From assembly GCA_039181495.1 (NCBI GenBank), contig JBCDCP010000017.1, positions 1 through 30,421 on the forward strand: a stretch of DNA of 30,421 nt, given 5' to 3'. This document shows, piece by piece, positions 8,425 to 16,304 of the stretch. This stretch comes from JBCDCP01 sp039181495. Its GTDB lineage: Bacteria; Pseudomonadota; Alphaproteobacteria; Rhizobiales; Tepidamorphaceae. Made by a program: the position numbers and the translations under genes. The notes beneath the pieces are model-generated. The model searched no databases. It saw only the letters and a list, made by a program, of their open reading frames with translations, and was not told the origin of the DNA. Each line of letters opens with the position of its first letter. Within the stretch, counting starts at the first letter, position 1.

Positions 8425-9987
8425 ATGAAGGGCCGATTCACCATGGAACAGCAGATCATGTCGGAAAGCGACGCGCCTCCGCCACGGCGTTCCGGACGAC
8501 GGGAAAGGATGGCCAAACGGGCGGCCAAACCGGAAATCAGCCCCTGCCCTCCTGGCCAGCCCGGTGGCCAATACCGACCCTTGTCGGAAACTGACCTTCG
8601 CGCCGTCTATGACACGGCCTTGCGCCTGTTGCGTGATCTAGGGATGGGCGAAGTGCCGCCCCGTTTGCACGATGCGCTGGTTGGCGCCGGAGCGGAACCC
8701 GATGGTCGCGGCAGATTGAGATTTCCAACCACGTTGGTTGAAGAAGCGATCGGACGGGCGCCGAAACGTTTCATATTGCATGGCCGCGATGAAGAGCGCT
8801 CCATCGAAGTTGGCGGTGACCGCGTCTTTCTCGGCACCGGCGGAGCCGCCGTGCAGACGCTTGATATCGAGACTGGGCTCTATCGTCCCTCCACCCTGCA
8901 GGACCTGCATGATTTCACCCGACTGCAGGACGCGCTCACCAATGTCAGCTGGTTCACCCGCTGTTGTGTGGCGACCGACGTCGAGGACCCGTTCGATCTG
9001 GACATGAACACTGCCTTTGCGCTGGTCAGGAACACGACGAAACCGGTCGGCACCTCGTTCACGCTCGCCGAGCACATCGACCCGATCGTTCAGATGTTTG
9101 ATGTGGTTGCAGGCGGTGAAGGCGCTTTTTCGAGGAAGCCTTTCCTGAAGGCCCATATCAGCCCGGTTATTTCGCCCATGCGCTACGGTGAAGACGCCGT
9201 CGACGTGGTGTTCAAATGTGTCGAACACAGCATGCCGATGAACTGCATCACAGCAGCGCAAGCGGGCGCCACCGCCCCTGCCACACTGGCCGGATTCCTC
9301 GCCCAGTCGCTCGCCGAGACACTGGCCAGTCTTGTTATGGTCCATGCCATCAAGCCCGGCCATCCCATGATCTTCTCGAATTGGCCCTTCGTTGTCGATT
9401 TGCGGACCGGGTCCTTCACCGGCGGCGGTGGTGAAATCGCAATACTCAATGCCGCGTCGGCGCAATTGTCGAACTGGCTCGGTCTGCCATCAGGCGTAGC
9501 GGCATCAATGACCGATGCCAAAGCCATTGATGCGCAATTCGGGGTTGAAAAAGCAACAACCACGCTGATGGCAGCGCTAGCCGGCGGCAATCTTGTTTAT
9601 GAGAGTTCCGGCATGATGGCGTCTCTGCTGGGGGTTAGCTTCGAGGCCTTTGTGCTTGATGACGAGATGCACTCGATGATCTACCGGGCGTTGCGTGGGG
9701 TCGAAGTCAATGATGAAAGCCTCGGCTTTGACGCGATCTGCAACGCTGTCCTGGGCGAAGGCCATTTTCTGGGCGGTGAACACACGCTGGCCGCCATGGA
9801 ACGGGACTACTTCTATCCTGCCATCGCGGACCGGGATGCGCCCGCTGTCTGGGCCGAGAAAGGAGCGCCCGACGCCTGGACCGTGGCGCGTGACAAGGTC
9901 AATCAGATTCTGACCTCACACCAGCCACAGTACCTTTCAGAGGCACAGGATGCTGAGATCAGATCACGGTTTCGGATTCTATCGTGA
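8425..9987 (+). CDS. MttB-family (COG5598) methyltransferase, non-pyrrolysine type
   Basis: This 520-residue protein belongs to the trimethylamine methyltransferase (MttB) superfamily. It has a TIM-barrel-like body with family segments such as GGAAVQTLD, KPVGTSF, KAHISPVISPMRYGEDA and the late block EKATTTLMAALAGGNLVY. The frame is open with no internal amber codon, so it is not pyrrolysine-dependent. Characterised relatives of this kind (for example MtgB) demethylate quaternary amines such as glycine betaine to a corrinoid protein. The first 45 residues are basic and low-complexity (RRSGRRERMAKRAAK), as in many aerobic alphaproteobacterial members. Starts at 8425, 8443 or 8458 are possible; none has a clear ribosome-binding site. 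No corrinoid-protein gene is in the window. Its end overlaps the convergent lysR gene by 29 bp. Confidence 0.85.
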   Translation: MKGRFTMEQQIMSESDAPPPRRSGRRERMAKRAAKPEISPCPPGQPGGQYRPLSETDLRAVYDTALRLLRDLGMGEVPPRLHDALVGAGAEPDGRGRLRFPTTLVEEAIGRAPKRFILHGRDEERSIEVGGDRVFLGTGGAAVQTLDIETGLYRPSTLQDLHDFTRLQDALTNVSWFTRCCVATDVEDPFDLDMNTAFALVRNTTKPVGTSFTLAEHIDPIVQMFDVVAGGEGAFSRKPFLKAHISPVISPMRYGEDAVDVVFKCVEHSMPMNCITAAQAGATAPATLAGFLAQSLAETLASLVMVHAIKPGHPMIFSNWPFVVDLRTGSFTGGGGEIAILNAASAQLSNWLGLPSGVAASMTDAKAIDAQFGVEKATTTLMAALAGGNLVYESSGMMASLLGVSFEAFVLDDEMHSMIYRALRGVEVNDESLGFDAICNAVLGEGHFLGGEHTLAAMERDYFYPAIADRDAPAVWAEKGAPDAWTVARDKVNQILTSHQPQYLSEAQDAEIRSRFRILS

Positions 9988-10957
9988 GGCCGCTGTCCGC
10001 GATCAGGTAGAATGACTCATCCAGCCACGGCATCTGCTCCAACGCCGGCGCGACCATTCTGAGTTCGATCAATCGCCTCATCGTTTCGGCGATCGTCCGC
10101 GCGAGATCCTCCGAAAACTCATCGGTTGTGAACAGCGAGAGAAAACGCGCAAATCCCTGCTGCGGAAAACGCTCGAACCTGACTTGAGACCGCAGCCGCC
10201 GCACGCGCGGCACATTGCTCGGCGTCGTGATGGCCCATCCGCGGCCCTCGGCCACAAGCCCAAGAATAGACAGCGTGCTATCGCACTCAAATCGGTTCGG
10301 CAGTTTGATCCGCAGCCGCGCAAGCTGAGCTTCGATCTGCCGGCCGATGAATTGGTCGCGGCTGTATCGCAACAGGGGCAGCGATGTCGCCCCAGCCAGG
10401 CAGTCTTGCGCGGTGTAATCCGTCGCTTCAGGCATGGCCACGATGTACGGGTCGCGCAGCAGCGGGTATTCGATCAGGTCTGGCACAGCCTCGAGCGGGC
10501 GCGCACAGATGGCCGCAGACAGCTGACGTTTGCGGAGCAACGGAAAGACGCGATGGCTTGGCCGGGAATAGAGACCAAGCTTGGTGTTTTGCATGCGCGA
10601 GGCCAGAATACTGGCCAGTTCGGGGGCAATGTCGCTGTCGAATTCCTCAATCAGAACCAATGACAGGCTCTGCACGGTGCTGAGATCGCCTGAGACTAGC
10701 TCCTGTTCAGCCATCCGGATGTGACGCATGGCCTGCTCGATGTGACGCAGAAAGGTCTCGCCGGCCGTGGTCAGCACCATTGGTCGCTTGGAATGATCAA
10801 CGAGGCTGACGCCAAGCTGTTCTTCAAGGCTCCGCAAATGATGCGATACTGTCGAGATAGATAGGCCGGCCTCGGCGGCAACGTCCTGCACCGACCCTCG
10901 CTGCGCCACCATCTGAAACACTTCGAGCCATTTCAGGCTCAATTGCGAGCGTTGCAT
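9959..10957 (-). CDS. LysR-family transcriptional regulator
   Basis: This 332-residue regulator has an N-terminal winged helix-turn-helix (about residues 5-65, including SVQDVAAEAGLSISTVSHHLRSLE) and a substrate-binding-like effector domain (about 90-290). The C-terminal tail is a little longer than usual. The ATG at 10957 is preferred over a GTG at 10966 because AGGG lies 8 bases upstream of it. It is convergent with the MttB-family gene, overlapping its last 29 bp. It therefore probably controls the methylamine pair and itself, which is supported by a shared dyad at 8327-8343 and 11001-11017. The likely effector is a methylated amine or its product; this is inferred from context only. Confidence 0.9.
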   Translation of the reverse strand: MQRSQLSLKWLEVFQMVAQRGSVQDVAAEAGLSISTVSHHLRSLEEQLGVSLVDHSKRPMVLTTAGETFLRHIEQAMRHIRMAEQELVSGDLSTVQSLSLVLIEEFDSDIAPELASILASRMQNTKLGLYSRPSHRVFPLLRKRQLSAAICARPLEAVPDLIEYPLLRDPYIVAMPEATDYTAQDCLAGATSLPLLRYSRDQFIGRQIEAQLARLRIKLPNRFECDSTLSILGLVAEGRGWAITTPSNVPRVRRLRSQVRFERFPQQGFARFLSLFTTDEFSEDLARTIAETMRRLIELRMVAPALEQMPWLDESFYLIADSGLTIESETVI

Positions 10958-11000
10958 GATGATCACCCTGATCGAAGTTTACGGACATCACCCACCGAAC

Positions 11001-11017
11001 CTTCGATTTTATTGAAG
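11001..11017. promoter_or_regulatory. candidate autoregulatory LysR-type operator
   Basis: The imperfect dyad CTTCGATTTTATTGAAG lies 44-60 bp upstream of the lysR start codon. It contains T-N11-A (TCGATTTTATTGA at 11003-11015). It matches the dyad core at 8328-8342 in 12 of 15 positions (TTCGATATTTTCGAA against TTCGATTTTATTGAA). The position fits negative autoregulation by a LysR protein. Binding is inferred. Confidence 0.45.
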
Positions 11018-11085
11018 CATCATTCCCAGCAATTGAAAACTGAGCGAAGGCGATTCTTCAGAGGCTTAGTCAACGGCACCGCTGT

Positions 11086-12060
11086 TCAAGGCAGCAACAC
11101 GGTGGCCCCGGTCGTTTTGCGTGCTTCAAGATCGCTGTGTGCCTTGGAGGCCTCCGCTAATGGATAACGCTGATGGATATCAACTCTGACCTGGCCATTA
11201 CCGACCACCTCGAAAAGATCGGCGGCATTGGCGAGCAGGTCTTCACGCAGGGCGATGTAGGTCATCAATGATGGCCGTGTCGCAAACAACGATCCCTTTT
11301 GCGACAGGATGCCCATCTCGAATGGCGGCACCGGCCCCGACGAATTGCCGAATGTGACCCACATGCCCTTGGGCTTGAGACAGTCAAGAGAGCCGGGAAA
11401 GGTGTCCTTGCCAACCGAGTCATACACCACGTCGCATCCAGTTCCCCCGGTCAGCTCCTTCACCCGGTCGACAAAACTCTCGGTCCGGTAATTGATCGTG
11501 TGATGGCAACCGTTGGCACGTGCAAGTTCGGCTTTTTCCTCTGATCCAACGGTCCCAATGACTGTGGCGCCGAGCGCATTGGCCCACTGGCAAGCCAGCA
11601 ATCCGACCCCACCGGCAGCGGCATGGAACAGGATGGTCTGACCAGCCTGTACCGGAAAGGTCTCGCGCAGGAGATAGCGCGCGGTCATCCCCTTGAGCAT
11701 CATGGCAGCAGCCGTCTCGTCGTTGACGGTATCCGGGATGGGGACGATGCGGTCGACGGCGACGAGACGTTGCTCGGCATAGGCGCCAAGGACCGCGGGA
11801 TAGGCGATCCGGTCGCCAACCTTGAATTCCGAAACGCCAGACCCGACCGCCTCGACAAACCCGACCCCCTCCATGCCGGGCACGAACGGCAACTGAGGCG
11901 CCGGATAGAGCCCCGTGCGGAAATAGACATCGATGTAGTTCAGGCCGATGGCCGTTTGCCGAACGCGGACCTCACCTGCACCAGGATCGCCGGGGTCGCG
12001 ATCAGCGAGCGTCAGAACCTCCGGCCCACCGGTTTCATTTACTAAGATCGCCTTGGCCAT
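11086..12060 (-). CDS. NADPH:quinone oxidoreductase, zinc-independent MDR family
   Basis: This 324-residue soluble enzyme is of the Qor/zeta-crystallin branch of the medium-chain dehydrogenase/reductase superfamily. It starts with a GroES-like domain (the segment GLNYIDVYFRTGLYP at about 39-53 and PGMEGVG at 61-67). The Rossmann domain follows with its nucleotide loop AAAGGVG (147-153). The zinc ligands of true alcohol dehydrogenases are absent, as expected for this branch. Members usually reduce quinones or enals with NADPH. The ATG at 12060 is chosen because AGGAG lies 9 bases upstream and the family N-terminus begins there, although the frame is open further upstream. It is divergent from the UbiH-type gene. 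Confidence 0.9.
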   Translation of the reverse strand: MAKAILVNETGGPEVLTLADRDPGDPGAGEVRVRQTAIGLNYIDVYFRTGLYPAPQLPFVPGMEGVGFVEAVGSGVSEFKVGDRIAYPAVLGAYAEQRLVAVDRIVPIPDTVNDETAAAMMLKGMTARYLLRETFPVQAGQTILFHAAAGGVGLLACQWANALGATVIGTVGSEEKAELARANGCHHTINYRTESFVDRVKELTGGTGCDVVYDSVGKDTFPGSLDCLKPKGMWVTFGNSSGPVPPFEMGILSQKGSLFATRPSLMTYIALREDLLANAADLFEVVGNGQVRVDIHQRYPLAEASKAHSDLEARKTTGATVLLP

Positions 12061-12210
12061 GGACCGGCTCCTTTCGTTGCTAGCGTCCGGCCTTCCTAGC
12101 AGCCCAAACCGTGCGGCGGAATGACCCGGAGTCTGTTCGCAGGGTTTGACAGCCCGATATCTCGGTCTAGGTCTGGACATGTTGGAGACCGGCAGAGAGG
12201 CAACGTCACG

Positions 12211-13425
12211 ATGACGTCAAAAGAGATGTACGATGCGGCTGTGGTTGGTGCCGGATCCTCTGGAATGGTCTCTGCGTTGTTGCTGTCGCGCGCCGGCCTG
12301 CGTGTCGCCCTCGTCGGCCCTGAGCCTGGTCAGGATCACCGCACTTTTGCTCTGATGGACGCCCCAGTTCAGATGCTCAAGCGTCTTGGTGTGTGGGACG
12401 CATGTGCCGGTCAGGCAGCTCCGCTTGAGAAACTATGCATCATCGATGAAACCGGCCGCGCACTGCGCGCGCCCACGGTGACCTTCAGTGCCATCGAGAT
12501 TGGCATCGAAGCGTTTGCCTGGAACATTCCAGCCGCAGACCTGAACGCCGCGCTGATGGAACGGGTTTCGGAGGACAAGGCGATTGAGGTCGTCCGCGAC
12601 AGTGTCGAGACCTGCAGCCAGATCGAAGATAACGCAGAAATCCAGCTGACCTCTGGTAATCGACTGAAGACGCGATTGATCGTCGGTGCGGACGGGCGTC
12701 AGTCAAGAGCGCGCGAGGCCGCAGGAATCCAGAGTGACCTCTGGGAGTATCCGCAGACCGCCATCGTCCTGAGAATTCGTCATTCCCGTCCTCACGGTAA
12801 TCTGTCGACCGAATTTCATCGCCCCAGCGGGCCGTTCACACTTGTGCCCTTGGCCGGCAATCAATCGGCGATCGTATTGGTCGAAACCCCCAAACGGGCC
12901 GAAGTACTGCGGGCAATGTCGGACGCCGAGTTCACTGAGGAACTCGAACGGCTTTCACACCGTATGCTGGGCCGTATCACCGTTGATGGGCCGCGCGGAG
13001 CCTATCCACTATCCGTTCTGGCACCGCGCCGGTTCGCTGCCGGGCGCACTGCACTTGTCGGTGAGGCCGCCCATGTTTTTCCGCCGATTGGCGCCCAGGG
13101 CCTCAACCTCGGGCTTCGGGACGCTGCCGTGCTCTCGGAGATCATCGCGGACCACAACACCGATCCTGGAGGTTTGGACGTGATCGAGGCGTACAACGAT
13201 GCGCGCTCGGCCGATATCAGGCTGCGGACGACGGCGGTTGACTTGCTTAATCGCTCCCTCTTGTCGAGCTTTGTCGGCTTTCAGGCCGGTCGTGCCGCAG
13301 GAATGGCGCTCATGGAGTCCCTGCCTGCCTTACGCAAGGCTCTGATGCGTGAAGGTATGGCCCCCGCTGCTGCAAGTCTTCCTGAAATCATGCGGCGGGA
13401 CGAGCTATTGGAGGCGGTCCACTAG
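12211..13425 (+). CDS. UbiH/UbiF-type FAD-dependent hydroxylase
   Basis: This 404-residue flavoprotein hydroxylase has the three class signatures: the dinucleotide loop GAGSSG (residues 13-18), the middle GADGRQS (159-165) and the C-terminal GEAAHVFPPIGAQGLNLG (284-301). The last block is typical of the ubiquinone-biosynthesis branch (UbiH/UbiF/UbiL/UbiM), in which the enzyme hydroxylates a ring carbon of the quinone precursor using O2 and NAD(P)H. Which ring position it acts on cannot be told. The ATG at 12211 follows AGAGAGG at a 10-base distance; an in-frame ATG at 12226 and the upstream ATG at 12121 are alternatives. Its neighbour on the other side of the divergent promoter is a quinone reductase, a plausible but not required link. 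Confidence 0.85.
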   Translation: MTSKEMYDAAVVGAGSSGMVSALLLSRAGLRVALVGPEPGQDHRTFALMDAPVQMLKRLGVWDACAGQAAPLEKLCIIDETGRALRAPTVTFSAIEIGIEAFAWNIPAADLNAALMERVSEDKAIEVVRDSVETCSQIEDNAEIQLTSGNRLKTRLIVGADGRQSRAREAAGIQSDLWEYPQTAIVLRIRHSRPHGNLSTEFHRPSGPFTLVPLAGNQSAIVLVETPKRAEVLRAMSDAEFTEELERLSHRMLGRITVDGPRGAYPLSVLAPRRFAAGRTALVGEAAHVFPPIGAQGLNLGLRDAAVLSEIIADHNTDPGGLDVIEAYNDARSADIRLRTTAVDLLNRSLLSSFVGFQAGRAAGMALMESLPALRKALMREGMAPAAASLPEIMRRDELLEAVH

Positions 13426-13437
13426 CGTTGCGGACGC

Positions 13438-14409
13438 TCAAATACCGTTCGGGAATGGATCGTGCGGCACAATTCCGTTGGTGACCAGATAGAGCGCCGT
13501 AGTCAGCGTAATGACCGACACGACGGTGCCGACCAGCACGGTGCTGGACGCTTGCTCGACATAGACGTCGTACTGACGCGCAATGATGAACACATTCAGC
13601 GCCGGCGGGAGCGCGGCCATCAGGATCGCGGTGTAGACCCACATCGGATCAAAATCACCGACCAGCCCGAGTATCAGCCAGACGACAATAGGGTGCACGA
13701 TCAATTTGATGAAGACGAGCCCTGGCAACTCCCACGGCACAGCCTGCAGCGGCCGTAGAGCCACCGTCACACCCATGGCAAAGAGCGCCGTTGGCGCGGC
13801 TGCTGACGACAGATACGTGAGCATGGTGTCAATCGCGTCGGGGAAGTCAGCCTCGAAGTAGGCAGCGATCACACCAGCGATGGTGGCCATGATGAAAGGA
13901 TGCAGAAACACACGCTTGAGCACTGAGAGGATGAGTGGGCCGACCTTGAGTGCCTCTCCGGCTGCCATACCCATCAGGAGTGGTGCGAGTGTGAACAAGA
14001 GCGCTGAATCAAAGCAGAAAATCAGAGCCGTGGGCACCGTTGCAGCCGGTCCCAGCGCCGCAAATGTCAGACCCGGGCCCATATAACCGACATTGGCATA
14101 AGAGCCTGCTATGCCCTGAATTGTGGCACGGTCGATCCGCCCTCCGGTGAAGATGTATCCGACCACGAAAGACAGCGCGAATGCGGTGTAGGTCGAGAAC
14201 GTGGTGGAGAGAATGAACGACCAGCGTCCAAGTTCGTCAAACGGGGTCTGCGCGATCAGTTTGAAGAACAAGGCCGGCAAAGAGAAATACACCAGGAAAA
14301 GATTGAGCCACTCAAGCCCTTCCTGCGGCCGGTTCCAGATCTTGCCCGCCCCATAGCCGAGCGCAATCAGCCCAAAGAACGGTGCGGCCAGGCCGATGAT
14401 CTCTTGCAA
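13438..14409 (-). CDS. AEC-family (auxin efflux carrier-type) transporter
   Basis: This 323-residue inner-membrane protein has about ten hydrophobic segments in two halves of five, the usual AEC/Mem_trans layout (bacterial members are about 300-330 residues). Typical segments are the opening PFFGLIALGYGAGK, NVGYMGPGLTFAALG in the first half and ALPPALNVFIIARQYD near the end. The bacterial family exports or imports carboxylates such as malate or malonate. Substrate cannot be assigned here. The start is a TTG at 14409, chosen because GGGGAG lies 6 bases before it and no ATG fits the conserved N-terminus. It is convergent with the UbiH-type gene (12-bp gap). Confidence 0.88.
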   Translation of the reverse strand: MQEIIGLAAPFFGLIALGYGAGKIWNRPQEGLEWLNLFLVYFSLPALFFKLIAQTPFDELGRWSFILSTTFSTYTAFALSFVVGYIFTGGRIDRATIQGIAGSYANVGYMGPGLTFAALGPAATVPTALIFCFDSALLFTLAPLLMGMAAGEALKVGPLILSVLKRVFLHPFIMATIAGVIAAYFEADFPDAIDTMLTYLSSAAAPTALFAMGVTVALRPLQAVPWELPGLVFIKLIVHPIVVWLILGLVGDFDPMWVYTAILMAALPPALNVFIIARQYDVYVEQASSTVLVGTVVSVITLTTALYLVTNGIVPHDPFPNGI

Positions 14410-14603
14410 TACCGGCTCCCCGGACTGTTCCGTTGTATATCTGGACAGCCTTCATCGGTTCGCTGTCGTATCTGGCAATCGACCATAGGCCTGAGCCAAG
14501 GTCACTCCGCCGAATGACGTAGTTCACTGATTTCAGGCATGGTTGTTGTCGCCGCCATCCGGTCATCAGTCCGCTGGACCGTTTAGGCCAATGATGCCTA
14601 TGC

Positions 14604-14620
14604 CGCGTAACTTTTACGCG
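14604..14620. repeat. perfect 7-bp dyad, 3-base loop
   Basis: CGCGTAA (14604-14610) and TTACGCG (14614-14620) are exact reverse complements separated by CTT. No T-run follows on either strand, so it is not a typical terminator. An operator or small hairpin is possible. Confidence 0.6.
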
Positions 14621-14669
14621 ATTCTGGCGGACGGCGCTCAAGGGCGGTCGTCTCAATTTGTGACGGTTT

Positions 14670-14687
14670 TTCACCATTACGGGTGAA
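14670..14687. promoter_or_regulatory. TTCACC-N6-GGTGAA dyad upstream of hspQ
   Basis: TTCACC (14670-14675) and GGTGAA (14682-14687) form an exact inverted repeat with a six-base spacer. It lies about 100 bp upstream of the hspQ start and just upstream of the possible -35 element at 14704. The shape suits a dimeric repressor or activator site. The function is inferred. Confidence 0.35.
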
Positions 14688-14786
14688 CTCTTTGCAACGC
14701 CCCTTGACTTCGCAGTCGCAAAAACAAGACTAATATGGACGTTTCACAGCCGTGCCGGTTCATGCGCCGGCAAGGGGGCAGAGACA

Positions 14787-15170
14787 ATGACAGCGAACAC
14801 AACGCCTGAGAGCGGGTATGAGGCTGCGCCGGACGCTGGAGCGGGCATTCGCACAGCCAAGTTCACAATCGGCCAGGTCGTCAAACACCGTGTGTTTCCG
14901 TTTCGTGGCATGATCTTTGATGTGGACCCGGTGTTCAGCAACACCGAAGAGTGGTGGCTTTCGATCCCGGAAGACATCCGACCACACAAGGACCAGCCGT
15001 TCTATCACCTCTATGCGGAGAACGACGAAAGCGAGTATGTGGCCTACGTTTCCGAACAGAATCTGTTACCGGATGAATCAGGCCAGCCGCTACGGCATCC
15101 GCAAGTCGAGGAAGAGTTCATTCTACTCGACTCCGGCGTCTACCAACTGCGCGGGGAACTGCATCACTAA
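14787..15170 (+). CDS. hspQ: heat shock protein HspQ (YccV-like domain)
   Basis: This 127-residue cytoplasmic protein contains an HspQ/YccV domain from about residue 25 to 122. The domain is marked by KFTIGQVVKHRVFPFRG, by GMIFDVDPVFSN with the EEWW segment, and by PFYHLYAEND and YVSEQNLL. In Escherichia coli HspQ is a heat-induced specificity factor for Lon; an older report of hemimethylated-DNA binding gave the domain its other name. The 24-residue N-terminal tail is acidic and low-complexity, as in many alphaproteobacterial homologues. The ribosome-binding site GGGGG lies 8 bases upstream. A stem-loop and a complementary stretch upstream could influence its translation. It is followed by a strong terminator shared with the convergent IalB-like gene. 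Confidence 0.9.
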   Translation: MTANTTPESGYEAAPDAGAGIRTAKFTIGQVVKHRVFPFRGMIFDVDPVFSNTEEWWLSIPEDIRPHKDQPFYHLYAENDESEYVAYVSEQNLLPDESGQPLRHPQVEEEFILLDSGVYQLRGELHH

Positions 15171-15210
15171 ACGGGATACAATCGTCCTAGCTCGTGCGTC
15201 TTGCACATGA

Positions 15211-15241
15211 AAAAAGCCCGGGCATGCTGCCCGGGCTTTTT
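15211..15241. terminator. bidirectional rho-independent terminator
   Basis: AAAAAGCCCGGGCA (15211-15224) pairs perfectly with TGCCCGGGCTTTTT (15228-15241) around a TGC loop. The GC-rich core is flanked by A on one side and T on the other, so it works in both directions. It sits between the ends of hspQ (15170) and the minus-strand IalB-like gene (15269), serving both. Confidence 0.93.
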
Positions 15242-15268
15242 CGTTGATATTCTTGGACTTGAGAGCAG

Positions 15269-15988
15269 TCAGTTCTGCTGTTGTTGCTGCAGACGTTGGC
15301 GGTTCTGTTCGGCCCGGCGTTTCAGAGCCTCGCTGAACTGGTTGTCATACTGCTCCTGGCGCGCTGCGGCCTGAGCAGCATCGACACCGGCTCCGTCATA
15401 GGCCGCGGTGAACCCCTCAAGCGAAAGCGCAACACCAACCGCTTCGCCGTCCGAAGCCTGGCGAGTCAGTATGACAAGATTATTGCCAGCCTTCATTTCC
15501 GTGATCAGCGCGTCTTCGATCTGAAGTTCGCCCTGGCACCGGGACTGATTGCAGAACACAAACTGCCCCACCTTAGCTTCGTTTTCGTCGACCCGCAGGC
15601 CGATACCAGCCGGAATCAGATGCCCTTCGGCCACATGGGGCAAGACAACGATCATACGCTTGGGTTGTTCGGGAACTTCGAAAATCCCGACCTCAATGAC
15701 CACGTTTCCGTTGGTATCCCGCGACTGGTACGAGATCATATTGAACTTGGTTTCCGGGTTGTCAGGAACGGGCGAGGTCTGCTTCAGCCAGCCGCTGCTG
15801 ACAAGCCTTGGTCCCTCTTGTGGCGCGGCTTGCGCCTCCTCACCTGCACTGTCTTGCGCCGAAGCATTGCTGGCGAACACAATGACACCGAGGCCGATGA
15901 GCGCAACGAACCCCAAACGCATGAGCAGTCCAGAAATCTTGCCGCCCTCGGCCAGATCATGTCCAGCCGGATAGTTGGTGAACTTCAT
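15269..15988 (-). CDS. IalB-domain (invasion associated locus B) secreted protein
   Basis: This 239-residue protein has a hydrophobic segment at about residues 20-42 ending in SNASAQ, a plausible signal-peptidase site or a membrane anchor. An acidic linker follows, then an IalB domain (about 60-200) with RLVSSGWLKQTS, the typical MIVVLPHVAEGHLIPAGIGLRVD-like block, and a close cysteine pair in VFCNQSRCQG. The tail is charged and glutamine-rich (QQQQQN), probably a short coiled coil. IalB proteins are widespread in Hyphomicrobiales. In Bartonella one is needed for erythrocyte invasion, but in free-living relatives the role is unknown. The ATG at 15988 is supported by AAGGGAAG just upstream. 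Confidence 0.85.
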   Translation of the reverse strand: MKFTNYPAGHDLAEGGKISGLLMRLGFVALIGLGVIVFASNASAQDSAGEEAQAAPQEGPRLVSSGWLKQTSPVPDNPETKFNMISYQSRDTNGNVVIEVGIFEVPEQPKRMIVVLPHVAEGHLIPAGIGLRVDENEAKVGQFVFCNQSRCQGELQIEDALITEMKAGNNLVILTRQASDGEAVGVALSLEGFTAAYDGAGVDAAQAAARQEQYDNQFSEALKRRAEQNRQRLQQQQQN

Positions 15989-16304
15989 CACGCTTCCCTT
16001 TTTCCCGCCAAGGGCCTGCACCATAGCGTCGCAGACCGCCGGCATCGTTTAATTCTGTTTGAGATGGCAGACATGCGATCCGTCCGCCATCAGCGCCGTG
16101 CCGCAAGTGCTGCTGGCCTGCGCTCCAATTGAGGCAAGACTGTGTTTGATCGATCTAGTTCCCACACAGCCGCGGGACGATCTAGCAAACCATGCGACGC
16201 AAGAAAAGCAGATGAATCAACCCGCGGTTAATTGAAGCATCACTTCTCCCACCATTCCCCTTATCCTGCTTGATAGACATCGCGCCGAACTGCAAGGTCA
16301 TGGA
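15989..16304. other. 316-bp divergent intergenic region
   Basis: No gene is supported here. It lies between the IalB-like gene and the divergent YejA-like gene and must hold both promoters. I see a weak dyad CTGTGT (16140-16145) and ACACAG (16164-16169), and a direct repeat CGATCTAG at 16151-16158 and 16178-16185. No clear promoter elements could be placed. Confidence 0.5.

Larger units (their letters stand above)
14410..14786. other. dyad-rich 377-bp intergenic region between AEC gene and hspQ
   Basis: No credible gene lies here; a minus-strand frame simply extends the AEC frame upstream. It must hold promoters for both divergent neighbours. I see two clean dyads (14604-14620 and 14670-14687) and a stem-loop just before the hspQ ribosome-binding site (14753-14772). 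TTGACT at 14704-14709 and TAATAT at 14731-14736 resemble promoter elements, but the 21-bp spacing is too long for a standard sigma-70 promoter. Confidence 0.6.

Noticed and set aside
8638..9465. Long minus-strand frame (275 codons) inside the MttB-family gene
   Set aside because: It is antisense to a recognisable protein family, with no ribosome-binding site or domain of its own.
8425..9987. Pyrrolysine-containing MttB
   Set aside because: The frame has no internal amber codon, and no pyl genes are present, so it belongs to the non-pyrrolysine group.
14704..14736. Sigma-70 promoter TTGACT ... TAATAT before hspQ
   Set aside because: The spacer is 21 bp, too long for a standard promoter; kept only as a remark because a heat-shock sigma factor or another start could be used.
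15288..15310. Short CTG/CAG-like repeat tract near the end of the IalB-like gene
   Set aside because: It only encodes the glutamine-rich tail of the protein and is too short and irregular to be a repeat element.
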